This document shows, in pieces, positions 50,584 to 62,939 of a stretch of DNA of 64,000 nt. Location of the stretch: contig CP142452.1 in the NCBI GenBank assembly GCA_038049695.1, positions 96,355,501-96,419,500 of the forward strand, given 5' to 3'. Each line of letters starts with the position of its first letter. Positions within the stretch are counted from its first letter, which is position 1. The position numbers were made by a program, and so were the translations under genes. The notes below the pieces were generated by a model that worked only from the letters and a program-made list of their open reading frames with translations, was not told the DNA's origin and made no database searches. Origin of the DNA: Cinnamomum chago. Lineage: Eukaryota > Streptophyta > Magnoliopsida > Laurales > Lauraceae.

Positions 50584-51758
50584 GAGGGCTTCTAAATACA
50601 CAACGATTTTTGCCTTTTACACACAGAAATTTTTGAAACTTTTTTATTACATTTATTCCCCTTTATGAAATTACCAAAAAAAAACAATCACCTATCACAC
50701 TTGAACCTTTAATTTCCCTTTGCACACAGTCCCATTTCACTTTCATCATTTCATTCCCATTACTCTCGTTCCTTCCATTCCACCGTCTCATTCATTCCTT
50801 CACTCCCATTATGTTCTTCCTTCAATCTCATTCTTCCATTCATATCACCATATCTCCATTTATCACATTCTACTCTCTCTTCATATCCCACCATTGTCAA
50901 ATATATTACTTTTTATTGAAACCTCACTCTCAATATCATTTTTTTAATCTAATGGATGAACAAACTAATAAGAAAAATGTAGTTTTTGAACATAACATCA
51001 GTGAGAGGATGAGTTGTTGTGTTGTTTAATTTGATTTCCGCCATTTCTCGAAGCTTGTAAAGCCTTTTTTAATTGATGTTGCCGCGAAACATTTGAACTT
51101 TCAGTGCAGATTAAACTACCAATGTTTAGCCTCTTATAGCTGAACATATCAATTTTGTTCAGCTGTATCTGGCTTAACAAAATTTTTTATGTTCAGCCAC
51201 ATAGAGCTAAACATATATATCGATTCTTCTCTCATTTTCCTTTACTTTATAATTAACAACGAATTTGTTGTGGGTTTTATTGTGGACTAGTTGTAAGTGT
51301 TAAAATCCTGATTAGATATGGCAGATCATAGTCTATGATGACCCTATTTATGGCGAAGCTCAAATACACATTTAGAGATCAACAACAAATGGGGAAAATA
51401 TAGCAAACATTACTTGATTGAAAGGGAGCAAGAGAGAATGGTTGGTAATGATAGATGGATTGATGACTGGAAAAATAGATAGAGGAGAAGGAGACGAAGA
51501 AGATGATGATTTTGAGTACACTCACCATATGACAGATAGAGATGAAGAAGAAGAAAATGATGAGGAGGGTTTTCACTGATTGGAAGGAGAGCTCCAAATG
51601 ATGGTGGTAAATTGTGTATAGAGAGAAAGGGGATAGGGCTATTTTAGGTATATTTTGAGTGTGTGGAAAGCAAAATCAGAATTTTAATTTTTTTTTATTA
51701 TGAGTGTGGATAGAATTTGTGTGTAAAGGGCTAAATAATTATGTATTTAGAAGCCCTC
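50584..51758. mobile_element. Mutator-like non-autonomous element (1.2 kb)
   Basis: Both ends are GAGGGCTTCTAAATACA in inverted orientation, with TIR similarity continuing inward through the CTTTACACACA motif. The perfect 9-bp repeat TTTGAAATG flanks it (50575-50583 and 51759-51767), as for Mutator-type elements. The interior has pyrimidine-rich DNA on the left and purine-rich DNA on the right, so it is partly self-complementary. ORFs at 50720-51029 and 51379-51597 are low complexity and not called genes. Confidence 0.85.
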
Positions 51759-51767
51759 TTTGAAATG

Positions 51768-53319
51768 TGAGTAGGACAATCTATTGCATCACGTCAAGAA
51801 CTTCAAACATTAGGAATTCTGGTTAGAAATGTTTTTGAATAAATAGGCAGCTATGGATTCTGCTATAGAAACCGCAGTGCTAAATTGGTGGATTTGTGAG
51901 TGGAGAAGTTGCAAGGGATAGGACTTGATCGCATGACAATGATGATAATTTTTCATTATTTTTTCTAAAGAGCTAATCATTTTACAGTCACAAAAGATGA
52001 TGGCCTATGGATTTGGGCCTTCTCATGTAATCTTTATTTTTTGGGAATTTTTACGGTAATGACATGATGGGTTACGAACTTACAGGCCATTTATGGTGGG
52101 CTTGAAAGTTGGTATGGGCTTTTTAAAATATAATGATTGGCTTTTTAAGATAACCCCTTACTTTGGAAGTAACCCATTGGTTTAGAGCCTTTTGAACCAA
52201 TGGGTCATGGACCTTGGGCCATGAATCCATGCTAGAGTAGGTAAATTTCATTGATGACAGATTCGACAGAACTTGAATAATCATTACAAGGAATGCTTTT
52301 GAACATTTCCATCCAAGTTCTTGCCATTGGGAAGGTCCTGTCTATAATATGTTGAGTATACTATCTTTTGTGGCAAACTTCAAACGTGTTCAGTATATAT
52401 TCTGAGTTATCCTTTGTTTGCAAACTTCAATACCCAAGTTAGTTGAGGCGTCATATTATTCTTCCTTTTTTGCTTACCAGTTAGATGATTTTCTCCTTCG
52501 CACCTACCCACTGCACACTGTGCATGCCATGTTTTTTTTGTTGGAATAGCTACAGAACAGGTTAGGCTAGGTCGAATATGTTCAAGGCTGGGCTTAATGT
52601 TTGAGGTCATGACAAAATCTGACACTGGTGGTCAATCTACCTAACACATGCCGTCTTCTTTTTATCCGGGCTTAGTTATGAACCTAATATTCAGGTCGAA
52701 CATGTCCAACCCATAAGCTTAATGTCCGATGAGGCATTGCTCATTGCTAAATATTTGCCTTTCTGCTACTACATATGTGATCCCTGTTTAGGCTAATGAA
52801 CATATATATGTAGGCTCAGGCCCAATTTGTTTAACTATAAGCCAGAAAGTTAAGCCCCGGGTCTAACTCACAAACCTAAAAGACAACCCAGACCCAAGTT
52901 CAATATGGGCAAGGCTTTGGTCAAGCTTAGGTTGACCGTTTCATAAGCACTGCTAGACCATTCTAGGTTTTAACCTTCTTCTGGGGAATCACATCTTTCT
53001 CCGCCCAATATTTTGTGAAATTCCTTGAAATCTTGAGTCTATGAGGATTGCCCCATATTTGCCATCTTAAACATTCAAACTGCTCAAAATCATTTTTTCA
53101 CCTCTTCTATTATTAAGGAAAATTTACCTCGAATTCGAGTTATGCCCATCATCATACTAAAGACTAGTGAAACATATGATCTGATCTGACTCCTTTTGCA
53201 TTCTAATTTTAATCACAGATTTTTGATGTGGGCAATTTGATAATGGTGATGGTAACTTTGGTTGGAGTGATCAGATTTCTTGATAAACAAGGTGGAACAT
53301 TAATCTAGTAGAGACCTAC
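51768..53319. other. Intergenic, no gene seen
   Basis: Non-coding. The stretch 52550-52940 has repeated GGTCGAATATGTTC- and GGCTTAATGTTTG-type phrases that look like the inside of an old repeat, without identifiable ends. Confidence 0.4.
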
Positions 53320-53322
53320 TTA

Positions 53323-53561
53323 GGCCTTGTTTGTTTGCATTTAAATGCATAGAATTTGAGTACTTACGGTGGTTAAAAATGAAGATGAAAGGTGAATTTC
53401 AGAAAATGTGCATTAATTATAACCTTCTTTTGATTTTATTTCCTTAAAAGAAAATGTTATTTTGATGTTTATTTTAAAAAAACTCACATTTAATCTTCAT
53501 TTTTAAACACCATATGTATTCAATTCTCATTCATATATATTCTAATGCAAACAAATAGGCC
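53323..53561. mobile_element. Tourist-like MITE (239 bp)
   Basis: The ends GGCCTTGTTTGTTTGCAT and (inverted) GGCCTATTTGTTTGCAT are PIF/Harbinger-type TIRs. Similarity continues inward (GAATTTGAGTAC against GAATTGAATAC). The left flank is TTA; the right flank AGA has lost or never had the match. Confidence 0.65.
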
Positions 53562-56146
53562 AGAGACTTAAAGCTACAAGCTCAGAGAATTCTTTGTCCT
53601 ATCCACAAGGAATCGGGAGCCCATTAAAAATTGTTTTGGATGTTTGTTGTTAAGGATCAAAGTCAAAACTAGAAAGGAATCATCATTTGAAGTTAATTTA
53701 ACAAAAAGTTCTTATGTAATGCATGATTTATATATGACTTAAAAATTTATAAAAATAGAATATATCTATAATTATATATTCCTGTATATATAAGAGAGAA
53801 GCCAAAGTCACTGAAGTGAAATTCCAACGGCCTACCAACTGCCGAAATAGACAATACAACACGCCCACCGTATGGAATTAAGAAAATAGAAAATAGGGAA
53901 AATGGCAGTTAGTATGCCATGCTCATCAACCAACTGCCAAACCCTCCATTGTAAATGGGTCCACCGATCATGGCTAGAACCGTCCATCCAATGGGCCCCT
54001 TTGTCAACTCCAGTGGTGCAGAAAAATCCACATGCAGGGTGGTCATCTGGACCATCCCAAGGCCCTCTGACATGGTTGAAACAAAACAAAGACAATAGCC
54101 CACCCTCTACAATGAAGTGAACATTTTCTGGAAGATCATCACCACCCAAACCGCGTGAAATTCCCAAAGTGGAGCCAACCTGACCTGATCAACGGTCTCA
54201 ATTCATATATTGGACCATGCACAGTGGAGATACCAAATGCTGCAATCTAACTCAGACAAGTAAACATTGCAAGACTAAGAAGAGCAAGGAAAAAGAAAAA
54301 AACATTAAACAAGCACATTAAGAAGCACTTGCAAATTCCGCATGAGAAAGTCATCTGGTATTGTATCTGGCTACAATGCTCATGGATCATGAACAGATGA
54401 GAAAAGGGCCTCTAGGTACATGAAGAAAAAAGGCCTATATGTGTATAAATATCTATGTACATGGAAACATTCGTTTGGGTTCACAGGGAAGGGAACCCTT
54501 ATCCTTTAGTTTTCAATGTTGGTGTATTTGACTCCACTAAGATGGACCATAGCACGTGCACATCCTCATATTGGCAAGACTTCACGTCTTCATAGAGAAT
54601 GTAAATCCCTCTTCCTGTACGTATCAAAGTTCATACACACACATTAGAAAAAAAAAAAAAAAAAACTATTAAAACCATGAGAGAGGTGGAAAAGAACAGA
54701 TTTGGGAGATGGGTTTCTATCAAAACCATGGAATGAAGAGAAAAACCACACTTGGGAATGGATGGTGAAGAAAAATAGTGTTTTTCAGTGTGGGATTCAA
54801 AACCATGAAAGAACATGAGAAAGGATATGTAGCAGTAAAGCATTGAAGAAGTGGGTATATTTGTTATAACATGAGTGTCAACTTACTCTTTTTGTGTGGT
54901 GAACTTAGGCGATCCCACACCTTCTTCAATGGGGAGAAGAGGGACTGCAACCACCCCATGTGGAGAAATGGGTGTGCTTCATGACAGGTGAAGGGAAGAA
55001 ATAGAGAGAGGAGAGACCACGGCTTTGCTTAGAGGTGGGTGAACTCTAGGTCACTATTCCTACCACATTTTCATTCCCTTGCAGGCCAATCATCATGCAT
55101 TACATATTCTCTTGGTACCAAGTCATTGTCCACCTTTGCCCCTTGTAGGACAAGAACCCAACCCCACACCCCAAACTAGTTTCCACCTATCAGATCTTCC
55201 TTCACTTCCACACAGCATTTCTTGTGTTTTAAGACACATGCTTGATTTCTCCTTTCCACACTAATCTTATTGTCTGTTTTTCCCTTTTAGGTATGTCCAC
55301 CACTTGTTTCTCAGGTACACTTGTCCAAGAGCTTCTCAGGTTTGTTCATGACATCAAAAAAAAAAGAAAAAAAGACCATGTAGTAGTTCTACAAGTGAAT
55401 GCGTCTACTTCAAGAAATAAGGAAAAAAAAAAAAAAAACGTTGTGGAATTAAATATTGTAGGTTAACATCATCTATCAAGTGTATAGTTCGTTGATTCTC
55501 AAAAATTTGTCAATGGGACCCATGGTTTGATGATCAAGACTTTTGATCTGATGGACCCACATTCAATGGGATCGAAGTGAAATATTTCAGGGGACCCAAT
55601 TTGACACTCATTTCACATCTTTTATTAACAGTTGAATTGAATGTTCAAAAGATGTATAGGTAAATGAATGTTGAATTTTTGAGTTAGGACTATAAAATTG
55701 AATGGGCTTTTTTTTTTCTCCTAACCCTATCCATGATGAGTCCTTTTGCATCTCCTTGATTGACCCACACTAATAGATATGCATCCAAATGAGCCCTACA
55801 AGTTAAACTTGCAAACGAATGGATGCAAATCTACTTGAAGGGAGTTTGGGTTTTTAAAGTGTGCACACCCCATCTTAAATGAGGCCCACGTAGATGTATG
55901 TCAATTAGAGTTGTAAGAAAATATTAAAAGTATAGTGTGACCAAATATCACTCTAATAATTTCTTTTTAATGTCAACCTTTTGATCGAACTTTGATTCAA
56001 TCTAAAAGTAAATTACAAGAATGACATAAAGTTGGGATTGAGTGTTGAACTGTTGATACACATATTCTAACATTAGGTAGGTTGAAGAGCCATGTAGAAG
56101 GATCTCCAACATGTCTTTCCTGTAGGCACATGTTCTCACCTGGAGA
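53562..56146. other. Intergenic, no gene seen
   Basis: No supportable gene. Poly-A tracts occur near 54650 and 55424. The minus-strand ORF 53832-54167 has no recognised motif. Confidence 0.45.
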
Positions 56147-56544
56147 GTGAAGCGTAAGAGCACGGATACATACACATATATAAAATGATTACAACCTTCT
56201 TCCTAACTAAAACGACGTGACATACTTTCATTTTAACAAATGTGATATATTGCACGAGATTAATACGCTTGGCTCTGGATGAGGTCATTACTGATCCCAA
56301 TCCAGCCATATTAAGTAAGTATGTATTAGGAGAAGAAATCAATTAGTGAAGCGTAAGAGCACGGATACATACACATATATAAAATGATTACAACCTTCTT
56401 CCTAACTAAAACGACGTGACATACTTTCATTTTAACAAATGTGATATATTGCACGAGATTAATACGCTTGGCTCTGGATGAGGTCATTACTGATCCCAAT
56501 CCAGCCATATTAAGTAAGTATGTATTAGGAGAAGAAATCAATTA
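56147..56544. repeat. 199-bp tandem duplication
   Basis: Units 56147-56345 and 56346-56544 begin GTGAAGCGTAAGAGCACGG and appear identical apart from the junction. Because the copies are identical, the same 65-residue minus-strand ORF appears in each; it lacks any recognised domain. The event is very recent or preserved by sequence exchange, or it is an assembly duplication. Confidence 0.93.
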
Positions 56545-57570
56545 AATTTGGACCAAGATCTTTGACAGATGTGATCTTTGATTTAATCTTTTTTTTTATA
56601 TCGGTTGATTAAATCAAGTAAAGTTGGCCCTCACCTTATTTAAACAGTCTTGAAGATGACTGTGATGTAATAGCATGTTAGGAAGAGATGGCAATGGGTC
56701 AGATTTGGTATCAATGGCGGTACACTGGTATCTGATTATGGGAATATTCAAAGCTCAAATTTATATATGAGAGAGACCTAGAGAACCAGAGCCCAGAAGC
56801 AGATCTATGTGCACGATCTGGAAGTTCTCGGATCTAAGATCCTGGGTCTTTTTTGGGTAAGCAAGATCATGGGTCTTGAAATCTGGATTTTGAACCACTT
56901 TCACCTTGTACAAGGCAAAGAAGAGTTATAGGCTGGCTAAGCTTAGAAAATGATGATGTTTTGGTTCTAATACGATCCACACTTGATGTCTGATGAGCAT
57001 ATATTATGTCAGGTCCGGCCTGATATGAGTACTCTAAATTCCCTTGGATGTAAAAGAAATATATATAAAACCTTTTAAGTAGAAGCTTTGTTTGAAAATG
57101 TTTTTAATGATATGAGTTAGGTGATGCAGCCAAAGCCAAAACCTTCTTCAACTCCCAACTCAAGTTTTTATTTATTTATTTAAAAAAACTCCCAACTTAG
57201 TTGAGATTCGTAAATGCATACCTGCCCAAAACCTGTCAAGCCATTATCACACACGTGACACACCTCAAAAGTTTGGCAGGCCCGGTCAGGGCACCCATTG
57301 TCATTTCTAGGTTAAGGTGTTTTTTAATTTGAGCATCAATGGAGGTCGTATGGGGGAGCACTGAAGTGGACGTCCTAGGAATGATTCTTAGGACTAGACT
57401 AAGCCCGTTCAGAATTAAGATAGTTTACCATCCCTTTCATGTACTAGTACAAAAAAAAAAAATCTTTCCCATTGTACTTCTCAATTCTAAGTCAGGATTT
57501 AGAGCATTTTTTCCCACTATCATGTTCTCTGTCCCCCTCATTTTTCATCATTTCTGTCACTACTATCGAA
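56545..57570. other. Intergenic, no gene seen
   Basis: No coding signal. The stretch has GGTCTTGAAATCTGG- and GATCTGG-type phrases suggesting an old repeat. Confidence 0.4.
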
Positions 57571-59109
57571 GGGGGCGTTTAGCAAGTCTTAATCTTGCAT
57601 CTATTTGTCTAAAAGAGGTTTGAAATAGAGGTTTAGAGAAATAAGATTGTTTGGGTGGTGCAACCAAAATGTCTATATAAAGCATATACTGGACAATATA
57701 TGTCTATTTGGGAAGCGCCCTGAAACACAACTTTTTTGGGACAAACAGATGTGTATAAAGCGGACAGAGGTAGAGGCTACAATGCTAAACTATGCCTCAC
57801 TGCCTTTTCCTTTAAAAAAATAAATAAATCCGAGGAACAAAATCAAAATCTAAACCGTTGGATGTCTTCAGCAGTCCAAGAATGACTATGGGCCTAAATT
57901 CGAACTGTTGATCACCCACCAATCCCAAGATATGTGTAAAAAAAGTGGACCCTTATATCCAATTTGCTGGAATTTTTGGGCCCAGGATTGGTTCTCTTCA
58001 CAAGCTTAATAACGGCTGTACTACCAAATTTCAATTCCTAATTCCTTAAGAATTTTGAGAAATTGGAGAAAAACTTTGGACTGTTGATGAATGTAAGCAT
58101 AAACTAACTGGGTTTTCACTTTAGAAAACTCAATCTATTTTTTTTTTTTTTCTAATTCTCTTTAGTTGTGCCTCAATATCAATGTGAACTATAGAATCTC
58201 TTTGGAACTCAAAACATGGCCAATAGGGTTGTTAAAATAACACTACACGAACCCACACAATACTAACGGGTTCGGGTGGGCTCGTAATGGGTTCTGGTCG
58301 TTAACGGGTCAAACCCGTTAACACGTTAAGTTAACTGGTCGTGTATGAATTAAATCAGTAACCCGTTTAACCTGTTAATATTTTTTTAATCCCTAAGTGT
58401 AGTTAGAATTAATTTATATTCATAAAGGAAAAAATTGAAATTTATTGTTTTATAGTGAGGTTTTAGGTAGGATTCACTCAAGATCTTCACTTACAGTTTC
58501 GTGTGGCTTATATATTTTTCTCCTTATATATATTTTTTGTATGGATTTTCTTTTAATTTTTGAAATGACTTAATTACTTAGTGGGTCAACGGGTTGGGTC
58601 GTGTAACTCGATAAATTAACTGGTCGTGGTCGGGTTGGATTTTTTGACCCATTAATTTAACTGGTCGTATACAGATTGAGGTGATTTTAACTCGAATTCA
58701 TTAATCTGTAACCCGAATTTGTTAACACGACACAATTGACAACCTTAATGGCCAATATATCAAATTCCAACCGTTTATCATTTGTGGATCTCAAGTTATT
58801 TGTGATTTAAAGTGGACACTTATATATATCTTTTGGAACTCGTGGCCCCCAAGATAAAAATCGGAACGTTGATCCTCTTCACAAGCTTAATAACTTATAT
58901 GGTATCAACTTCCAACTCCTAATTCAAAGAAGAGCTCTAGAAATTTAAGAAAAACTTCGGACCATAAGATTTTAAAATGTCTATTCGAAACTGTAAATTG
59001 GTCTTACAAAATCATCTAAAAATAAAACATCTATTCTACACAAATCTATTCTACAAATATTTAATTATCCACATATAGTACGTATAGATAAGATTTACCA
59101 AACAAGGCC
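57571..59109. mobile_element. PIF/Harbinger-like element carrying a nested hAT MITE
   Basis: The left end GGGGGCGTTTAGCAAGTCTTA pairs imperfectly with the right end, reverse complement GGCCTTGTTTGGTAAATCTTA. Flanks are GAA and TAA (two of three alike). The interior has two related blocks (about 57955-58085 and 58855-58975) sharing TCTTCACAAGCTTAATAAC. A 524-bp hAT MITE splits the element. It is related in style to 61668-62745. Confidence 0.6.
58224..58747. mobile_element. hAT-like MITE (524 bp), perfect 8-bp TSD
   Basis: The ends TAGGGTTGTTAA and (inverted) TAAGGTTGTCAA are flanked by identical ATGGCCAA (58216-58223 and 58748-58755). The interior has many copies of GGGTCGTGTAACTCG- and AACCCGTTAAC-like motifs in both orientations. 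It is inserted in the older element 57571-59109. Confidence 0.85.
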
Positions 59110-59276
59110 TAAGAATAGCAATTCCATTCTAAAACCTAACAATAAAAAAAAAAAAATAGCGGATCGAGTAAATTTTCTCTTACATAAGCATCCGTGTGAG
59201 ATTTAGGGCACCCACTTCGACCGCATTTGCAAGAGAAAACTCTCGATTTACAACAAAAGGGGGGGTGTTTTGGGGG

Positions 59277-59286
59277 TTTTTTTTTT

Positions 59287-59317
<31 letters not shown>

Positions 59318-59320
59318 GGG
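59277..59320. repeat. Compound T20-G24 homopolymer
   Basis: A run of 20 T (59277-59296) is followed immediately by 24 G (59297-59320), preceded by a short GGGGGGG-TGTTTT-GGGGG lead-in. ORFs through this tract are artefacts. Confidence 0.9.
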
Positions 59321-59424
59321 TTGGTTTTGACCTCACCTCCACATATTTTTGAGGACTCACCCTTGAAGCAGCGCAAATTGGGACGTCTCTTATATCTAAC
59401 ACACTATGGACATTAATTGTTAGG

Positions 59425-59600
59425 GGTGCACATGGGTAGTTCAGATCGATTTAGAGGGGAAACTATCAACCAAACCGAACCTATCAATATTTTATTTTCC
59501 CAAATTGAACCGAACCGCCCATGTGCTCAAATTGAACCGAACTGAAAAAAACTGGTTCGATTACGGGTTTTTTATTTTATTTTATTTTATTTTTTCATAT
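59425..59600. mobile_element. Possible truncated hAT-type MITE
   Basis: TAGGGGTGCACATGGGTAG resembles a hAT-type terminal repeat and is followed by AACCGAACC-type motifs common inside such MITEs. No matching right end was found. Confidence 0.3.
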
Positions 59601-60143
59601 AAAAAACGCAGTTCAATTGGTGAGAGAAACAATGCGAGAATAGGCTACAAGCCGCTGCTACCTCTTTAATTTGTCCATACCAACATATTCTACTGTGTAA
59701 TTATAATTAGGGTAGGTTGTTTATAAATAGATTTTATTTTTCTCTTAGGTTTACAGACTGTTTGGTTCAGGCCTGTGTGTGAACTGTTGTATTTGTAGGT
59801 TTTTTTTATCAATAGACATTCATCTTTTCAGCAAATTTTCTTCCGGACCATGGCTTTAGCATGCCTCACTTGCTCTGCCTATGGCAAGGTTTGCCCCTTT
59901 TTACAACTTGATGGTCATGCTCACAATGGAACAACTGCCTCTACCATTGCAAAAGCACTGTGATAAAACACGCGTTTTACGCCTGTAGAGTCACCGTATT
60001 AATGTCGCAACAAATGCAAGATACTGCTACAAATTTGGGAATAGTTTGATTTAATGCCAAAATATGGTGATATTTCTTCATATTTTTCTTAAATTATTTT
60101 TCCTACTGTAAATATATATTATCAATTTTCTATTTTAGACTTT

Positions 60144-61420
60144 TTAAATTTTATCTTTTCTGAATCTTTTTCCATGAATCACCAAAGGAGAAAGAATAAT
60201 TTTTTTAGGCTTTATAGCAACCATTGAGAGCGTCAACCACCTCCTTTGCATCCAGTAAAACACAAATTTTGGAGAAGTCCGGACTTTAGCAATCATGAGA
60301 GCAAAAAAGACAGCCATCGCTTCAGCCTCCTTGGGTGAGAAGATCTTTGGACCTTGACATGCACCTACATGCAAAATAAATCCTTTTGATTTTACAAGAA
60401 AATCATAAGAGGCTTTTCCATCTATTGCCCTAAAAGCTGCATTAGAGAAGACTACTGCATCATCTTCTTTCGGGATCCCTCTACCTATATAGTTAATAAC
60501 ATTTCTTCATGATACTTTTTCCTTTTGAAAAGATATACTTTTATCTATCATGTTTTTATGTTGATAGGGTTAAGAGGGATGCCTTTAAAGAGGTAGTTAT
60601 TTCTCGCTTTTCAAATGAACCTCCAACTAGTTAGAATCCACATCTTAGCAAAATCACAATTAAGCAAAGGAGTCGGTTGGTCATGATTGCATAATTGTTT
60701 CCACCAAAAGTTATGGAGGAATAGATGTGAGTTAAAAGACCCAAGTGTGATCCAAACCAAAAAGGAGTCGGTTGGTCATGATTGCATAATTGTTTTCACC
60801 AATTTATCAAAGTCATGGAGGAATAGTTGTGAGTTAAAAGACCAAAGTGTGATCCAAACCAACAAGCCCTGGTATGATTCACAATGAAAAGGGCATGACT
60901 AACCGATTCCTCCACACTACTGCAAATAGGGTACCAAGGATCAACCGAACTAATCTTAGAGTTAACGGAGGCTCTTACTGCGATAGCATTCTTTTGGCAT
61001 TTCCATTCAAACAAGAGGATTATTTGGGGAAGAGGGATTCTCCAAAATAATTTCCAATTTATAGGAGAGGTCGGATTATTTCTATTACCTTTTGTAATTT
61101 CATTGTAAGCTGATTTAGTGGTAAGTTAGCAGTTTTTCCAGAAAGGCCAAATTATTTTGTTCTCCTTAGGCCTTGTAGGGATGTAGATTTTGCATATATC
61201 TTCTACATCCACTTGATTATTAAAGTGGTTTTTGATCATAATACATTCCGCTTTTTATCTACGTCCCATAAATCACTTATAGTGGCCAAATTATTTTGCT
61301 CTCCTGAGGCCTCGTAGGGATGTAGATTTTGCATATATTTTCTACATCTACTTGATTATTAAAGTGGTGTTAGATCAAATTAACATTCCACATTTTATCC
61401 ACGCCCTATAAATTGCTTAC
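60144..61420 (-). pseudogene. L1-type LINE relic (zf-RVT and RNase H pieces)
   Basis: Minus-strand translation gives, in the order expected for plant LINEs, a reverse-transcriptase-associated zinc-binding segment (60796-61014) and then an RNase H-like segment (60144-60374). The first has WKCQKNAIAVRASVNSK, then DPWYPICSSVEESVSHAL, with a cysteine and Ser-His in the usual spacing. The second contains SPKEAEAMAVFFALMIA. Upstream there are further fragments around a KSAYN-like motif, broken by stops. Two local duplications (about 60670-60860 and 61145-61370) add to the decay. Not functional. Confidence 0.7.
60666..60865. repeat. Tandem duplication (about 95 bp) within the LINE relic
   Basis: GAGTCGGTTGGTCATGATTG occurs at about 60670 and 60763, each followed by similar text through GTGATCCAAACCAA. 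The second unit has a small insertion. Confidence 0.8.
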
Positions 61421-61667
61421 AGTGAGATTTGAGTTAGTTATATCAGAAAGCAGTTTTCAGAATCCGCTTTTACAAGGGATCCATCTATATTACCAAATAG
61501 ATATAGTTCTCTCTTGTGCCTATTATCCATCAAACTTTCTCCTAAATGAAATTAACCTCTTCTATGAAGCCTTTTCAAAACCAAAAATTACCTATTCAGC
61601 TATGGCTTTCTAAAGGTGAAGGAAGCTTTTCAAACAATATCTAGCTTATAAAACTTTTGAACATTAC

Positions 61668-62745
61668 GGGCATGTTTGGCAAAGGGCATGACAGAGGAAT
61701 CCTCTCCATTTTCCGCGCTTTTGCGGATTTTCCATGTTTGGTTGGGAGAGGATTTTGAGAGGAATGACATGGGTTTTCCTCCCATGTGATTATTTCCACA
61801 ATCAGACCTCCGACCAAGTGATTCCATGAAAGAGTGGAAAGGCGGAGCTACAGTAGATGAACAGTGAGTGAGACGTTAATGTGGTCTTGGCCGGTTTTTG
61901 CATTTTTAATGCATCTTTTGAGTCCTACAATTAAGATCCAAACCGTTAATAATGTTTAAACAATCCAAAACGGCCATGTCACCAAATTTCAGCCGTTGAT
62001 TTAACTTAGATCTTGAGATATATGCAAAACTGTCCAAACCGTTAAAATCCATATTCTGTGATGCAGTGGGCAAAAAACGGGATTAAATACAGTCCCTTGT
62101 TTTCAATTTTCTGGTTCCCGTGGGACCCAAAATCAAGATCTGAACCGTTAATTGTGTTAAGAAGGTCCATAACGGCTATGTCCCAAAATTTCAGCCGTTG
62201 ATTCATCTTAGATCTTGAGATATTTTCAAAACCGTGAGGGACAGTGACAATAAAGGTAAGTAGTAATGTGGCCCTAATAAGTTTTTGCTTTGGGAATGTA
62301 CCTTTTAGATTCCCTAATCAAGATCCAAACCGTTTGTCATCTTTAAAAACTCCAAAACGGCCACTTCACCAAATATCAGCCGTTAATTCATCTTAAATCT
62401 CCGGAAATGTGCCAAAATGTCTTACTGTGCAAACTATTATTGAAATCAGTCCGTTTTTTCTCATTTTTGGGTTTATGTGGGGTCCACGATCAAGATCAAA
62501 ACCGGTCATTAGTTCTGAATGGTCAAACACGGTAAGGTGACCAAATTACAACCGTTGATCCTTACTTTATCTTGAGATATTTGTATAAACATCAATTGGA
62601 TCATACATTCTACAACTTAAAAGAATCCTCCCTCCATCCAAACATGGAACTTTCATTGGGAATTCTACTTGAGGATTGTGGCTTTCTTTGGAGATGGAGA
62701 GAATCCTCTAAATATAGGATTCTTCACCGTTTACCAAACGTGCCC
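61668..62745. mobile_element. PIF/Harbinger-like element with internal repeats
   Basis: The left end GGGCATGTTTGGCAAAGGG pairs with the right end, reverse complement GGGCACGTTTGGTAAACGG, and both continue into GAATCCTCTCC-like text. TAC flanks both sides (61665-61667 and 62746-62748), a 3-bp TSD, though not the canonical TWA. The interior consists of about four related units (near 61915, 62130, 62310, 62480) carrying CAAGATCCAAACCGTTAAT, TTTCAGCCGTTGATTCATCTT and ATCTTGAGATAT. Similar units occur inside 47106-49041. Confidence 0.75.
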
Positions 62746-62939
62746 TACATATCAAATTCTACCGGACAAGACAAAGATCTAAAAATAAATAACTAAAAAA
62801 AAAAAAACCCATTACTGTGACATAATGCTTGTGACACGAGCGAAGTCAGCTGTCAGCCTCCGGAGTTTCTCCATGATTTGTAATTTTCGAAAAATACGGG
62901 GGTGCTTTATTAAATTATTCAAAATATAACAAAACCCTT

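Noticed and set aside
53832-54167. 111-codon minus-strand ORF and its overlapping partners
   Set aside because: Three overlapping frames on both strands are open over the same stretch and none shows a known motif; likely chance.
56136-56541. Two identical short ORFs as a duplicated gene
   Set aside because: Identity follows from the DNA duplication; there is no independent coding evidence.
59136-59402. ORF with poly-Pro and poly-Lys
   Set aside because: Artefact of the T20-G24 homopolymer.
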